Shown piece after piece: positions 41,209-49,880 of a DNA stretch of 64,000 nucleotides. Under the pieces are notes generated by a model. It was not told the DNA's origin. It searched no databases and saw only the letters and a list, made by a program, of their open reading frames with translations. The position numbers and the translations under genes are program-made. This DNA is from JAILLW01 sp045629045 (GTDB taxonomy: Bacteria; Bacillota; Clostridia; Lachnospirales; Lachnospiraceae): contig JAZQQM010000052.1 of the NCBI GenBank assembly GCA_045629045.1, positions 8,672 through 72,671 of the forward strand, given 5' to 3'. Each line of letters starts with the position of its first letter. Position 1 is the stretch's first letter.

Positions 41209-41895
41209 ATGGAAAAGGATTTGTTTTTACCCATAAAAGAATATTTTGAAGCCTTCGGATACATTTGCGACGGCGAGGTCGGCGATATTGACATGTATCT
41301 TACCAAAGATGACGAAACCGTTGCCGTCGAGCTTAAACAAACTCTCGATTTTAAATCCCTTCAGCAGGCGGCCCTTCGTCAAAAGGTGACAGACCATGTT
41401 TTTATCGGCATTTTTCGCCCCAAGGATATGAATTCAAGGGCCTTTAAAGACAAAGAATATCTTCTTAAGCGTCTCGGAATAGGACTTATTGTTGTATCCA
41501 AAAGAACTAAAGCCGTAGAAATAGTATCGGAGCCTGTGGTTAGCGAACTTGACAGTTTCAGAGCCCATAATAAAAGCAAAAAAGAGGCTTTGGCCGTGGA
41601 ATTCCAAAAGCGCCGCGTCAAATCAAACATCGGCGGTGTCCGGGGTGTAAAATTAATAACCGGCTATCGCGAAGATGCCCTTTTAATTCTTGATGCCCTG
41701 TGCGAACTTCACGGTGAAGGAAGCACCAAACAAATCAAAGAAATATGCGGCATCCCGAATGCAACCAATATTCTGTACAATAATTTCTATGGGTGGTTTA
41801 TCAAAAAAGGCAAGGGAATATATTCCGTATCCGACCAAGGATACGATGCTCTCGAAGAATTTGAAAGCACATTAAAAGCGCTCAAGAAATCTTAA
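41209..41895 (+). CDS. DUF2161 PD-(D/E)XK-type putative phosphodiesterase
   Basis: A 228-residue protein of the DUF2161 family. The nuclease-like core is visible: GDIDMYLTKDD, then VAVELKQTLDFKSLQQA (ExK) near residues 37-53. A C-terminal winged-helix-like region (about 160-228: ILDALCELHGEGSTKQIKEI) may bind DNA. Substrate unknown. ATG 41209 is chosen over the upstream TTG because the -10 TATAAT overlaps that extension. It is a single gene ending in a terminator shared with the convergent rsuA. Confidence 0.8.
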   Translation: MEKDLFLPIKEYFEAFGYICDGEVGDIDMYLTKDDETVAVELKQTLDFKSLQQAALRQKVTDHVFIGIFRPKDMNSRAFKDKEYLLKRLGIGLIVVSKRTKAVEIVSEPVVSELDSFRAHNKSKKEALAVEFQKRRVKSNIGGVRGVKLITGYREDALLILDALCELHGEGSTKQIKEICGIPNATNILYNNFYGWFIKKGKGIYSVSDQGYDALEEFESTLKALKKS

Positions 41896-41917
41896 TCCCT
41901 AACTAAGATTTCCTGAG
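41881..41917. terminator. Bidirectional terminator containing both stop codons
   Basis: A 14-bp stem (41881-41894/41904-41917, one G-T pair) lies between the convergent DUF2161 and rsuA genes. The plus-strand stop (41893-41895) is at the left arm's end and the minus-strand stop (41905-41903) is at the right arm's start, so the hairpin is built from coding ends. Confidence 0.75.
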
Positions 41918-42619
41918 CCTTTCTATTTCATCATCATTTAGACTTCTGTACATACCTTCTTCCAAAGTTGAATCCAAAGTAAGCGGTCCCATAGAAACTC
42001 TTCGAAGATACGCAACATTACCGTCAAATGCTTCAAACATCCTTTTGACCTGATGATATCTTCCTTCATGAATTATCACCTCATAAAGATATAATCCTGG
42101 TCTGTCGGAGTTATCGATACATGTTATTTTAGCCGGAAGCGTAGGCTTATCATCACCTATATCAATACCGCTTTTAAATACATCAATTTCATTTTCCGTC
42201 AGTTTCCTATCCACATAGGCATGATAAGTTTTGTCCACGTGCTTTTTGGGGGATAAAAGGTTATGGGCCAGTTTCCCGTCATTCGTAATTAGCAAAAGTC
42301 CTTCCGTGTCCTTATCAAGTCGTCCTACAGGGAATAAATCCTTCGTATTTACATCCTTTAAATAATCGATTACCGTCTGTGATAATCCATCTTTGGTTGC
42401 ACTTACACAGCCTGCGGGTTTATTGAACATATAATATCTAAACTTACTGTAGACCACAGGTTCATTATCAAGAAGAACCCTGTCGCTGTTTTCGTCCAAA
42501 GTGTATGAAGGATCCTTAACCGGCACGTCGTTAACGCGCACTCTTCCCTTTTTTAGAATTGATTTGACTTCAGACCTGGTTCCGATACCGGCCGAAGACA
42601 AGAATTTATCAAGTCGCAT
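41903..42619 (-). CDS. rsuA: Small-subunit rRNA pseudouridine synthase, RsuA/RluB family
   Basis: A 238-residue enzyme with an N-terminal S4 domain (MRLDKFLSSAGIGTRSE) and a catalytic domain with the Asp in GRLDKDTEGLLLITNDG. The HEGRYHQVKRMFEAFD segment is characteristic. Overall length and domain order fit RsuA (U516 of 16S rRNA) better than RluB, but this is not certain. Confidence 0.9.
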   Translation of the reverse strand: MRLDKFLSSAGIGTRSEVKSILKKGRVRVNDVPVKDPSYTLDENSDRVLLDNEPVVYSKFRYYMFNKPAGCVSATKDGLSQTVIDYLKDVNTKDLFPVGRLDKDTEGLLLITNDGKLAHNLLSPKKHVDKTYHAYVDRKLTENEIDVFKSGIDIGDDKPTLPAKITCIDNSDRPGLYLYEVIIHEGRYHQVKRMFEAFDGNVAYLRRVSMGPLTLDSTLEEGMYRSLNDDEIERLRKS

Positions 42620-42771
42620 ATTCTCACATCACAATACAATATTTATTACTTTTCATATCGTATCATAAAATATATTTATGGGTAACACATATATTTTGAT
42701 ATATTGAAATAATCCAAATATGTTTTATAATTATTAAGGTTTGCAACCCTTTAATAAACGGTGATATTACA

Positions 42772-43527
42772 ATGAATAAAAAGAAAGCATTTCTTTCCGG
42801 AATGCGTGACGGTATTCCTATCGGATTAGGATACTTTGCCGTATCCTTTTCGCTTGGAATAATGGCCAAGAAGGGCGGACTTACACCTCTTTTGGGATTC
42901 GTATCAAGTTTCCTTACAAGAGCCTCCGCCGGTGAATACGGTGTATATTCACTTATTCTGTCCGATGCTACATATGTAGAGATTCTGGTTATTAGTTTAA
43001 TTACCAATCTAAGATACCTGCTTATGAGCACCGCGCTGTCACAAAAGTTTAGCCCGGAAACATCTATTTTCAAAAGAATATTGGTGGGATGCTGCGTAAC
43101 GGATGAAGTGTTCGGTATTTCCATTGCCTACAAAGGTTATCTTGAACCACTATACACCTTTGGTGCATTTGCGGTCTCATCTCCCATGTGGGCCGCAGGT
43201 ACATCATGCGGCATCATTGCAGGCTCAATATTACCTGCAAGAGCTGTTTCGGCTCTTAGTGTTGCCCTATACGGAATGTTCCTTGCAATTATTGTTCCTC
43301 CTTCAAAAAAGGACAAGGCTGTATTGTGTTCCGTTATTGCAAGTTTCGCACTGAGTTTCCTATGGACGGATCCCTTCAGATGGATTAAAGACAATGCAAC
43401 AGGAATTGTTGCATGGATTATGAATGTAAGTGCCGGAACGAGAACAATTATTCTTACAATAATAATTGCGGCAGTTGTTGCAATTATCCGCCCCGTTCCC
43501 GTAGTTCCCGAAGAATTGGATGATTAG
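42772..43527 (+). CDS. azlC: AzlC-family branched-chain amino-acid exporter subunit
   Basis: A 251-residue membrane protein with about seven helices. GIPIGLGYFAVSFSLGIMAKK near the N-terminus and SLILSDATYVEILVI are typical of AzlC (LIV-E class). With AzlD it exports branched-chain amino acids or analogues. It is divergent from rsuA and 2 nt upstream of azlD. Confidence 0.93.
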   Translation: MNKKKAFLSGMRDGIPIGLGYFAVSFSLGIMAKKGGLTPLLGFVSSFLTRASAGEYGVYSLILSDATYVEILVISLITNLRYLLMSTALSQKFSPETSIFKRILVGCCVTDEVFGISIAYKGYLEPLYTFGAFAVSSPMWAAGTSCGIIAGSILPARAVSALSVALYGMFLAIIVPPSKKDKAVLCSVIASFALSFLWTDPFRWIKDNATGIVAWIMNVSAGTRTIILTIIIAAVVAIIRPVPVVPEELDD

Positions 43528-43529
43528 TT

Positions 43530-43838
43530 ATGACTACACACTCTGTTATAATCTATATATTGATTATGGTATTGACCACCAACTTAATAAGAGTACTTCC
43601 ACTTACATTAATTCGTAAGCAGATTAAGAATCAGTTTATCCAGAGTTTCTTATATTACGTACCCTATGTAACCCTGGCGGTTATGACATTCCCCGCAATC
43701 ATAGAAGCTACAGGTTCTCCCTTAGCAGGAGCGCTTGCCCTGATTCTGGGCATAGCTGCCGCATGGTTGGGATTGGGATTATTCCCTGTTTCGGTAATCT
43801 GCTGTGTTACCGTGTTTATCCTGGAATTATTTATATAA
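43530..43838 (+). CDS. azlD: AzlD-family exporter subunit
   Basis: A 102-residue membrane protein with three or four helices; LIRVLPLTLIRKQIKNQF and LYYVPYVTLAVMTFPAI are typical AzlD segments. It is the small partner of AzlC. Its terminator lies inside the end of the convergent amylase gene. Confidence 0.92.
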   Translation: MTTHSVIIYILIMVLTTNLIRVLPLTLIRKQIKNQFIQSFLYYVPYVTLAVMTFPAIIEATGSPLAGALALILGIAAAWLGLGLFPVSVICCVTVFILELFI

Positions 43839-43839
43839 A

Positions 43840-45453
43840 TTATTTCATATAGACTATACTGCGTGCAGGCAATGTTATTTTGCCTGCATTTATTTTTACT
43901 TCCGAATTATCTACAGTAAGATATCCCACTATTTTCTTATCATCAAGACCCAGTTGCGCGATGTCGGCAACATACTCCTCTTCGGCAGAATTGTTATAAA
44001 TAACAGTAATCGTACTATTGTTATATTCTTTTGATATTACGGCATGTTTTCCTTCTGTTCCCTGCTCATTTACCGTAATTGTTCCCCGGGCAATTTCAGG
44101 ATTCTGGTTTCTTATAAGCAATGCTTTTTTATAATAGTTCAGAATCGAATTATCATCCTTTAACTGCTCTTTAACGCCGTCAAATTTCTGAACCACATCC
44201 CTGTCGGCATCAATAGGGCCAAGACAGTTTCCATCATTAGCTTCCATATACGAATCATTATCCCACTTCATGGGAAGACGCTTACTTTCGTCTTTGCTGC
44301 CCTTAGACTTAAGACCGATTTCTTCACCGTAATATACGAAAGGGCTTCCCGACATGCTCATAAGCAGTCCTCCCGCGTACTTAATTGCATCCTCATCTTC
44401 CATCAAAGCGTTTGATACTCTTGTCATATCATGATTGGTAATAAAGGGTGCATCAATATAATTCTCGTTTTGGGCTTTAAATTCCTCTTCATAGGACTTC
44501 ATCGCTTTAACAAAGGAAGATACATTTCCTTTGCCCGAAGCAGATTTTACAATTTTGCCCTCGGCTGCTGCTGCATCGAAATTAAAAAATGAGTCCGTCT
44601 TACTTCCGTAATACTCCGCAATGACAGATTCAGATGTCCATGCCTCCGATACCATATAAAAATCAGGATTAATATTCTTGCAATATGAATAAAGCCAGTT
44701 TAAAACCTCGGTATTATACGGAGTATTGTTTTCGTCAAAGTGAGTAACCGCATCCATTCTAAAGCCGTCAACGCCAATATCTTTTACCCAGAATGAAGCA
44801 ATATCTTCAAACTCTTTTCTTAATGCTTCACTGTCAAAATTAAGGTCCGGCATTTCAGACCAGAATACTCCCTCATAATAATACGGTGTACCCTCAACAG
44901 GATAATAATCCCCTGTAAGCTGTTCCTCGGAGAAATGATAGTATCCCACATAAGGGCATTCCGCAATCATTTCCTCCATGGTCATATCAGAGTTTTTCGG
45001 AAGGTTTCTTAAATACTCGCAGGCATCCGTAAACCATTTATTCTTGGATGAAGAATGATTAATCGCAAAATCAATTATGACGCGAATGTCATTTTCATGT
45101 GCATCAACAACAAGTTTTCTCATATCATCCATAGTACCGTATTCCGGATCAATCTTAAGGTAATCCGTAACATCGTACTTGTGATATGTGGGAGAATCCA
45201 TTATCGGCATCAGCCATATTCCGTTAAATCCCATATCCTTTATATATGGAATTTTAGCGTCCACGCCTCTTAAATCTCCTATTCCGTCATCGTTTGAATC
45301 GTAAAAAGAATATACGAATATCTCGTAATAATTACGATAATTATCCTCGATAACATCAAGTTTGGGACTCGGTTTGCATCCTGAAAGTCCCATTATCATA
45401 ATTCCCGCTAAGGCAACCGACAGTATTCTTTTTATTGTTGATGATAATTTCAT
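43840..45453 (-). CDS. GH13 alpha-amylase-family lipoprotein
   Basis: A 537-residue secreted lipoprotein (signal peptide with GLSGC lipobox, Cys about 26) with a full GH13 catalytic barrel: region I VIIDFAINHSS, region II GFRMDAV (nucleophile Asp), region III VSEAW (acid/base Glu), region IV ITNHD. The C-terminal beta domain starts near residue 455. It likely cleaves maltooligosaccharides or starch at the cell surface and feeds the adjacent malEFG importer, which lies 55 nt upstream in the same direction, separated by a terminator hairpin. Confidence 0.92.
   Translation of the reverse strand: MKLSSTIKRILSVALAGIMIMGLSGCKPSPKLDVIEDNYRNYYEIFVYSFYDSNDDGIGDLRGVDAKIPYIKDMGFNGIWLMPIMDSPTYHKYDVTDYLKIDPEYGTMDDMRKLVVDAHENDIRVIIDFAINHSSSKNKWFTDACEYLRNLPKNSDMTMEEMIAECPYVGYYHFSEEQLTGDYYPVEGTPYYYEGVFWSEMPDLNFDSEALRKEFEDIASFWVKDIGVDGFRMDAVTHFDENNTPYNTEVLNWLYSYCKNINPDFYMVSEAWTSESVIAEYYGSKTDSFFNFDAAAAEGKIVKSASGKGNVSSFVKAMKSYEEEFKAQNENYIDAPFITNHDMTRVSNALMEDEDAIKYAGGLLMSMSGSPFVYYGEEIGLKSKGSKDESKRLPMKWDNDSYMEANDGNCLGPIDADRDVVQKFDGVKEQLKDDNSILNYYKKALLIRNQNPEIARGTITVNEQGTEGKHAVISKEYNNSTITVIYNNSAEEEYVADIAQLGLDDKKIVGYLTVDNSEVKINAGKITLPARSIVYMK
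43864..43897 (+). terminator. azlD terminator embedded in the amylase gene
   Basis: A perfect 9-bp stem TGCAGGCAA/TTGCCTGCA (43864-43872/43880-43888) is followed on the plus strand by TTTATTTTT. It lies 26 nt past the azlD stop, inside the last codons of the convergent amylase gene. Confidence 0.75.
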
Positions 45454-45475
45454 AACAAATCCTTTACCTAATAAA

Positions 45476-45499
45476 GGGCGGTAGAAAATCCTACCGCCC
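45476..45499 (-). terminator. malG / amylase intergenic terminator
   Basis: A perfect 9-bp GC-rich stem GGGCGGTAG/CTACCGCCC is followed on the minus strand by TTTATTAGG, 8 nt after the malG stop. It probably lowers amylase expression relative to malEFG or ends the operon. Confidence 0.85.
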
Positions 45500-45507
45500 T
45501 GATATAA

Positions 45508-46359
45508 CTAACCTTTAACAGCACCGCCTGTAACACCTTCAACGTAATATTTCTGAAGGCACATGAACAATATGGTAACGGGAACGGCAATCAATATACC
45601 GCCTGCACAGAATCTTGTGAAGTATCCCTGATAGTCGTTGGTCCATACCCATCTTTGTAATGCAACGGCTACGTTATAGCTGTCCGAATGACCGAATGCC
45701 ACATATGAAGCAAATACATAATCACACCATGGTGCCATAAAAGCTACCAGCGCCGTGTAAATAATAATCGGCTTTGACATGGGCATAATCATTGTAATAA
45801 ATACTCTCATTCTTGATGCGCCGTCTATTCTTGCCGCATCATCAAGAGATTTGGGAATTGTATCAAAGTATCCCTTACATACGTAATATCCCATTCCGGC
45901 ACTTGCCACGGAAATAAGAATAAGTCCCGGTATTGCACCTTCCTGAGTAAGTCCCATATTCTTAAGAAGGAAGTACAGACAAATCATTGTTAAGAATCCG
46001 GGGAACATTCCAAGTACCAGCCAGAATCTCATAAGTAATGCTCTTAATCTGAATCTTGTTCTTGATAAAGTATAACTTACGGCAAGAATCATCAATGTAT
46101 TACCCAACGCCACAAAAAGCGCAATGATTAATGTGTTTTCATACCATGCAAGGAACTTGTTTTCAGGATCAAAGAGGAATTTATAATTATCAAGTGAAAA
46201 GGCCTTGGGCACTAAATACTCAACCATACCACCGTTCTCTGTTGCATAGGATCTGAAACTTTGAAGGAACAGTCCGGCAAAGGGAGCAAGCCATATAATG
46301 CTGATAAGTACAAGAACAACATATGTAATAATATCGCCTATTTTTCTTTTCGTTTTCAT
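45508..46359 (-). CDS. malG: Maltose-type sugar importer permease, MalG-like
   Basis: A 283-residue permease with six membrane helices; EAA loop IPKSLDDAARIDGASRMRVF. It ends YVEGVTGGAVKG, typical of MalG. Its ATG overlaps the malF stop (TAATG). Confidence 0.92.
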   Translation of the reverse strand: MKTKRKIGDIITYVVLVLISIIWLAPFAGLFLQSFRSYATENGGMVEYLVPKAFSLDNYKFLFDPENKFLAWYENTLIIALFVALGNTLMILAVSYTLSRTRFRLRALLMRFWLVLGMFPGFLTMICLYFLLKNMGLTQEGAIPGLILISVASAGMGYYVCKGYFDTIPKSLDDAARIDGASRMRVFITMIMPMSKPIIIYTALVAFMAPWCDYVFASYVAFGHSDSYNVAVALQRWVWTNDYQGYFTRFCAGGILIAVPVTILFMCLQKYYVEGVTGGAVKG

Positions 46360-47762
46360 TATTGGAAGCCCTCCTCATCTTTGACTGACGGTAATAATCC
46401 GTAAACAACCAGTGATACCGCAGCAGTTACAATGAATACCATGATTCCGATTACGGCTGCCATCTTATAATCAGAGTCGTTAACCGTCATCTTATAAAGC
46501 CAGGTTACCAGCAAATCGGTATATCCCGCCTTTCCGGCAAGTACCTGTGACTGGGGTTTACCCTGTGTAAGAAGGAAAATAACGTTAAAGTTATTAAGGT
46601 TACCGGTATATTGTGTAAGCAGGAAAGGTCCTGTTACGAAAAGCATATAAGGTAATGTTATTGATTTGAACATCTGGAATTTGTTTGCACCGTCTATCTT
46701 TGCAGACTCAAACAAATCTTCCGGAATATTCATAAGTAATCCTGTACAGATAAGCATCGAATAAGGAAGACCTATCCAACAGTTAACCAATATAATCGTA
46801 AATCTGGCCCAGTTGGGATTCTGCCAGAAAGGAAGCGGATCGTTAATCCATCCCCAGCTAAGCAGGTAGGAATTAATAAGACCGTCCGATGCAAACAGCT
46901 TATAAATATATAAAAGTGAAACAAACTGCGGAACTGCAATTGTAACAACAAGAATTGTACGCCACAACTTCTTAAATTTAATTCCCTTTCGGTTAATAAG
47001 CATTGCTGCTCCCATACCTAAGAAATATGTTGTAAAGGTAGCAAATAAAGCCCATATAAGGGTCCAGCCCAAAACCGTAAGGAATGTGCTTCCAAATCCC
47101 TCTGTCGAGAATGAGAATAAGTTTTTGAAGTTTTCAAATCCAACCCATGTAAAGAGTTTTGACGGTGCCTGATGATTATAGTCATAATTCGTAAATGCGA
47201 TACAAATCATGAATACTATAGGCAAAACCACAAATGCAAATACGCCTGCCATAGGAATGGCAAGAAGTGTTTTATCGATATTTTTATCGAATAAAGATAA
47301 GAAATCTTCCTTTGCCGTGGGTATACGCTTACCTGCCTTAAGGAGCTGTTCTTCCTTATAATTCTCCTTAATGTTAAGTCTCCACAAATAAACAATAAGC
47401 AAGATTATAATTATGCTCAGAAGACTGTACAAAAGTATAAGGAAACTGTTATCACCGTATGATTTCGTACCATCCGGATTAAAGCCACTGCCTTTTGTTC
47501 CCAGTGTTCCGAAATCTTTAAGATATTTCATTCCGAATCCAAAAAGATAAAAGAAGAATCCGCCTTCACACGCCAGGAAACCAAGACCTCTAAGCCATGA
47601 TCCTCGCATGATTTCTCCGAATCCCATAATTAAGAACGAAACTCTGGTTTTCCAGTCGCCTTTTGAAAAGGTAGTTCCTATCTCACGAATATCCTTCACC
47701 AATCCTGTAAAAAATGCGGCTATAGGATTCGGTGCTACCTTTTTCGTTCCCTTTCTGCCCAT
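46359..47762 (-). CDS. malF: Maltose-type sugar importer permease, MalF-like
   Basis: A 467-residue permease. A long N-terminal part (about 1-165) has two or three extra helices and a cytoplasmic segment. The BPD_transp_1 part follows, with EAA loop PEDLFESAKIDGANKFQMF. It forms the channel with MalG for maltose/maltodextrins. ATG 47762 has GGAGG at 9 nt. No MalK-type ATPase is nearby, so a shared ATPase elsewhere must drive it. Confidence 0.92.
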   Translation of the reverse strand: MGRKGTKKVAPNPIAAFFTGLVKDIREIGTTFSKGDWKTRVSFLIMGFGEIMRGSWLRGLGFLACEGGFFFYLFGFGMKYLKDFGTLGTKGSGFNPDGTKSYGDNSFLILLYSLLSIIIILLIVYLWRLNIKENYKEEQLLKAGKRIPTAKEDFLSLFDKNIDKTLLAIPMAGVFAFVVLPIVFMICIAFTNYDYNHQAPSKLFTWVGFENFKNLFSFSTEGFGSTFLTVLGWTLIWALFATFTTYFLGMGAAMLINRKGIKFKKLWRTILVVTIAVPQFVSLLYIYKLFASDGLINSYLLSWGWINDPLPFWQNPNWARFTIILVNCWIGLPYSMLICTGLLMNIPEDLFESAKIDGANKFQMFKSITLPYMLFVTGPFLLTQYTGNLNNFNVIFLLTQGKPQSQVLAGKAGYTDLLVTWLYKMTVNDSDYKMAAVIGIMVFIVTAAVSLVVYGLLPSVKDEEGFQ

Positions 47763-47816
47763 AATTATAACCTCCACTGCTATCCCTTAAATAGTTTTAT
47801 CTATTTTTAAAAATAA

Positions 47817-47843
47817 GGGCGGCGGAATCTAAAACCGCCGCCC
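47817..47843 (-). terminator. malE-malF intergenic attenuating terminator
   Basis: A perfect 9-bp stem GGGCGGCGG/CCGCCGCCC is followed on the minus strand by TTATTTTT, 29 nt after malE. Such sites let the binding protein be made in excess over the permeases. Confidence 0.85.
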
Positions 47844-47871
47844 CTTTTAAATCATATTCGTATCAAATTGA

Positions 47872-49194
47872 TTACTGAACGTAAGAGAACATCTTCTCCT
47901 GGAATGTTGTAAGTGCTGCCTTAACATCTTCATCTGAAGAAGCTGTTGAAAGAACACCTGTAGAAACAATGTCATCACCTAAAGCTGTTGCATCGCCCCA
48001 ATAATCTCCGGGGTACTGTCCCTGAGGAATTGTGAATGCTAACTGCTCTGCCAAAGCTGAAAGTGCAGGGTCAGACTTAACTGCTTCTGACTGCTGAGCT
48101 TCGATGTTTGAAGGGCCCCAACCTACTGCTTCGTATCTTGCCTGCTGAATTTCAGCTGATGTTAAGTACTGTGCAAGAGCGTTACATACTGCAAGCTTTC
48201 CTGCATCTTCCTGAGGCTTAACACCTAAGAGCTTAAATCCGCCAAATCCTGACATCTGGTATGTCTTACCGTCACTGCCTTCGAATGAAGGAAGCTTAGC
48301 ACAAGCATAGTTATCACCGAATGTAGCCTGAGCACTTGCAGAATCCCATGTACCGTCAACGATAGCACCGATGTTAACACCGTTATCGATAGAAGAACCG
48401 TTCTGGAATGACTTAGATGAAGCTAACTCAATCATTTCCTTAAGAGCAACTACACCTGCATCAGAATCATAGTTTACATTAGCGCCTGTGAAGTTACCGT
48501 CTGAATCTGTATCAAATGTTAATTCACAACCTGTTGCAAAGAAGAATGCTGTCTGGTACCAACCTGAGTTGATTTCCATGTAGAAGTTCTTACCTGCTGC
48601 TTCACAATCTGCTACTACCTTCTCTAAAGAAGTAGGATCTGTAACAACTGACTTATCATAATATAAGAAGTAACCATTATCAGATGTTAAAGGATAAGCG
48701 TAGATTGTATCACCAACTGTAGCTGCGCCAACTGCACCTGCATCGTTATTTGTTGAAACGAATGTTGCGTTGTCGCCCATAACAGGTGATAAAGCACCTG
48801 CAGAAACAAGTCTTGCAATCTGATCCTGTGCGAAGTTGTAAAGGTCAGCACCACCGATTACGTCTGTAATCATGTTACCTGCTGCATCGCCTTCACCTAC
48901 AGGCTCAACTGTAAATGTGTAACCTGACATATCAGGGTTAGCTGCGAAGAACTCTGTAACCTTCTCTGTTGTGAAATCAACTGTAGCTTCGGGAGCCCAG
49001 ATCTTGATTTCTCCTGTTCCGTAATCAACTGCCTCAGCAGCGGGTGCTTCATCTGCGGGTGCTGCTTCCTCGGTTGTTGCTTCTGTAGCTGTATCTGCTG
49101 CAGGAGCTGCGGCTTCTTCTGTCGAACCGCCACATGCAGTAAGGCCAAGTACCATTGCTGCACTAAGAATTGTTGCTAACAATTTCTTTTTCAT
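47872..49194 (-). CDS. malE: Maltose/maltodextrin-binding lipoprotein, SBP family 1
   Basis: A 440-residue binding protein. The signal peptide ends at VLGLTACGGS (lipobox TAC, Cys about 21). An Ala/Glu/Thr-rich linker of about 30 residues follows, then the solute-binding domain (EIKIWAPEATVDFT; SGFGGFKLLGV; VGWGPSNIEAQ). Codon choice is strongly biased, which suggests high expression. CGGAGG precedes ATG 49194. Ligand preference is inferred from MalF/MalG and the GH13 neighbour. Confidence 0.92.
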   Translation of the reverse strand: MKKKLLATILSAAMVLGLTACGGSTEEAAAPAADTATEATTEEAAPADEAPAAEAVDYGTGEIKIWAPEATVDFTTEKVTEFFAANPDMSGYTFTVEPVGEGDAAGNMITDVIGGADLYNFAQDQIARLVSAGALSPVMGDNATFVSTNNDAGAVGAATVGDTIYAYPLTSDNGYFLYYDKSVVTDPTSLEKVVADCEAAGKNFYMEINSGWYQTAFFFATGCELTFDTDSDGNFTGANVNYDSDAGVVALKEMIELASSKSFQNGSSIDNGVNIGAIVDGTWDSASAQATFGDNYACAKLPSFEGSDGKTYQMSGFGGFKLLGVKPQEDAGKLAVCNALAQYLTSAEIQQARYEAVGWGPSNIEAQQSEAVKSDPALSALAEQLAFTIPQGQYPGDYWGDATALGDDIVSTGVLSTASSDEDVKAALTTFQEKMFSYVQ

Positions 49195-49321
49195 TAGTAA
49201 ATCCTCCGTTTAATATGTTGTTTTCTACTCCATCTATAGTAAAGTTTCATAGATTTTAATAATCAATTCATGTAGTTTCGAGTACTACTTAGAATTCGTG
49301 AAACGCCTTAGTGGACTAATG

Positions 49322-49468
49322 GAAAACGTTTTTCTTGTCTTTAACTAATATACACAAATCATTTCATTATGTCAAGACTTCTGCGCAACTGCCGACGGCT
49401 TTTCGCGCAACTGGTTGCGCATATTGATTTTTGTGGATTTGTTTGGAAAATTTTCGGAAAACGTTTTC
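49322..49468 (-). promoter_or_regulatory. malE promoter and two LacI/CcpA-type operators
   Basis: TTGACA (49375-49370), 17-bp spacer, TATATT (49352-49347), read leftwards. GAAAACGTTTTTC (49322-49334) lies just downstream of the start point and GAAAACGTTTTC (49457-49468) lies about 85 bp upstream of the -35. The central CG and A/T arms fit a LacI-family maltose regulator or CcpA (cre). The pair could support looping. Confidence 0.75.
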
Positions 49469-49573
49469 TATGAATAAAAAATTTTTTTATTTTTTTTTGT
49501 TCTTTTATTCTTTTTAATTCTTTTCATATGTTTTTACGCATTCAGATTTATTTTTCTCTTTTTTCTCTTTTTC

Positions 49574-49674
49574 TCCGTGATCTTCTGCCCTATCACACCT
49601 GATTTACGGATGCAGAGCCTCATTTCTCCCTTTTATCCGTAATCTTCTGCCCTATCACACCTGGTTTTACGGAT
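49574..49674. repeat. Two-copy hairpin repeat
   Basis: Units 49574-49611 and 49636-49674 share TCCGTRATCTTCTGCCC and TATCACACCTG followed by an A/T-rich joint and ACGGAT. Each begins TCCGTRA and ends TTACGGA, so each can fold as a hairpin. The second has a 14-bp perfect stem when flanks are included (CCTTTTATCCGTAA/TTACGGATAAAAGG). A third partial CTCCGTAAAAC follows near 49700. No coding potential is seen. Confidence 0.7.
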
Positions 49675-49787
49675 AAAAGGCGGCTTTCCTCTATATTCTC
49701 CGTAAAACAGCGTGTTGCCATTATTCGCATGCATAATGATTTCTATTGGACGACATAGTAAACAGCCCATCCAACAAGCATCAAAAA

Positions 49788-49812
49788 AAGTCCGGCTCAA
49801 AGAGCCGGACTT
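49788..49812 (-). terminator. ftsZ terminator
   Basis: A perfect 11-bp stem AAGTCCGGCTC/GAGCCGGACTT with a 3-nt loop is followed on the minus strand by TTTTTGATG. Confidence 0.92.
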
Positions 49813-49880
49813 AAAATATAGAATACAATTAATATATACTGCCTAACAATACAAGCTAATATACCAAATAGCCAATCAAT

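Larger units (their letters stand above)
49195..49880. other. Intergenic region malE-ftsZ
   Basis: 686 nt without a gene. From left to right it holds the mal leader, operators and promoter (49322-49375); a GCGCAACTGGTTGCGC palindrome (49405-49420) with a partial copy at 49382-49391; a second LacI-type operator (49457-49468); two copies of a hairpin repeat (49574-49611, 49636-49674); and the ftsZ terminator (49788-49812). Confidence 0.6.

Noticed and set aside
49574..49674. CRISPR array
   Set aside because: Only two repeats, the units are hairpins with a 24-nt gap, and there are no cas genes in the window.
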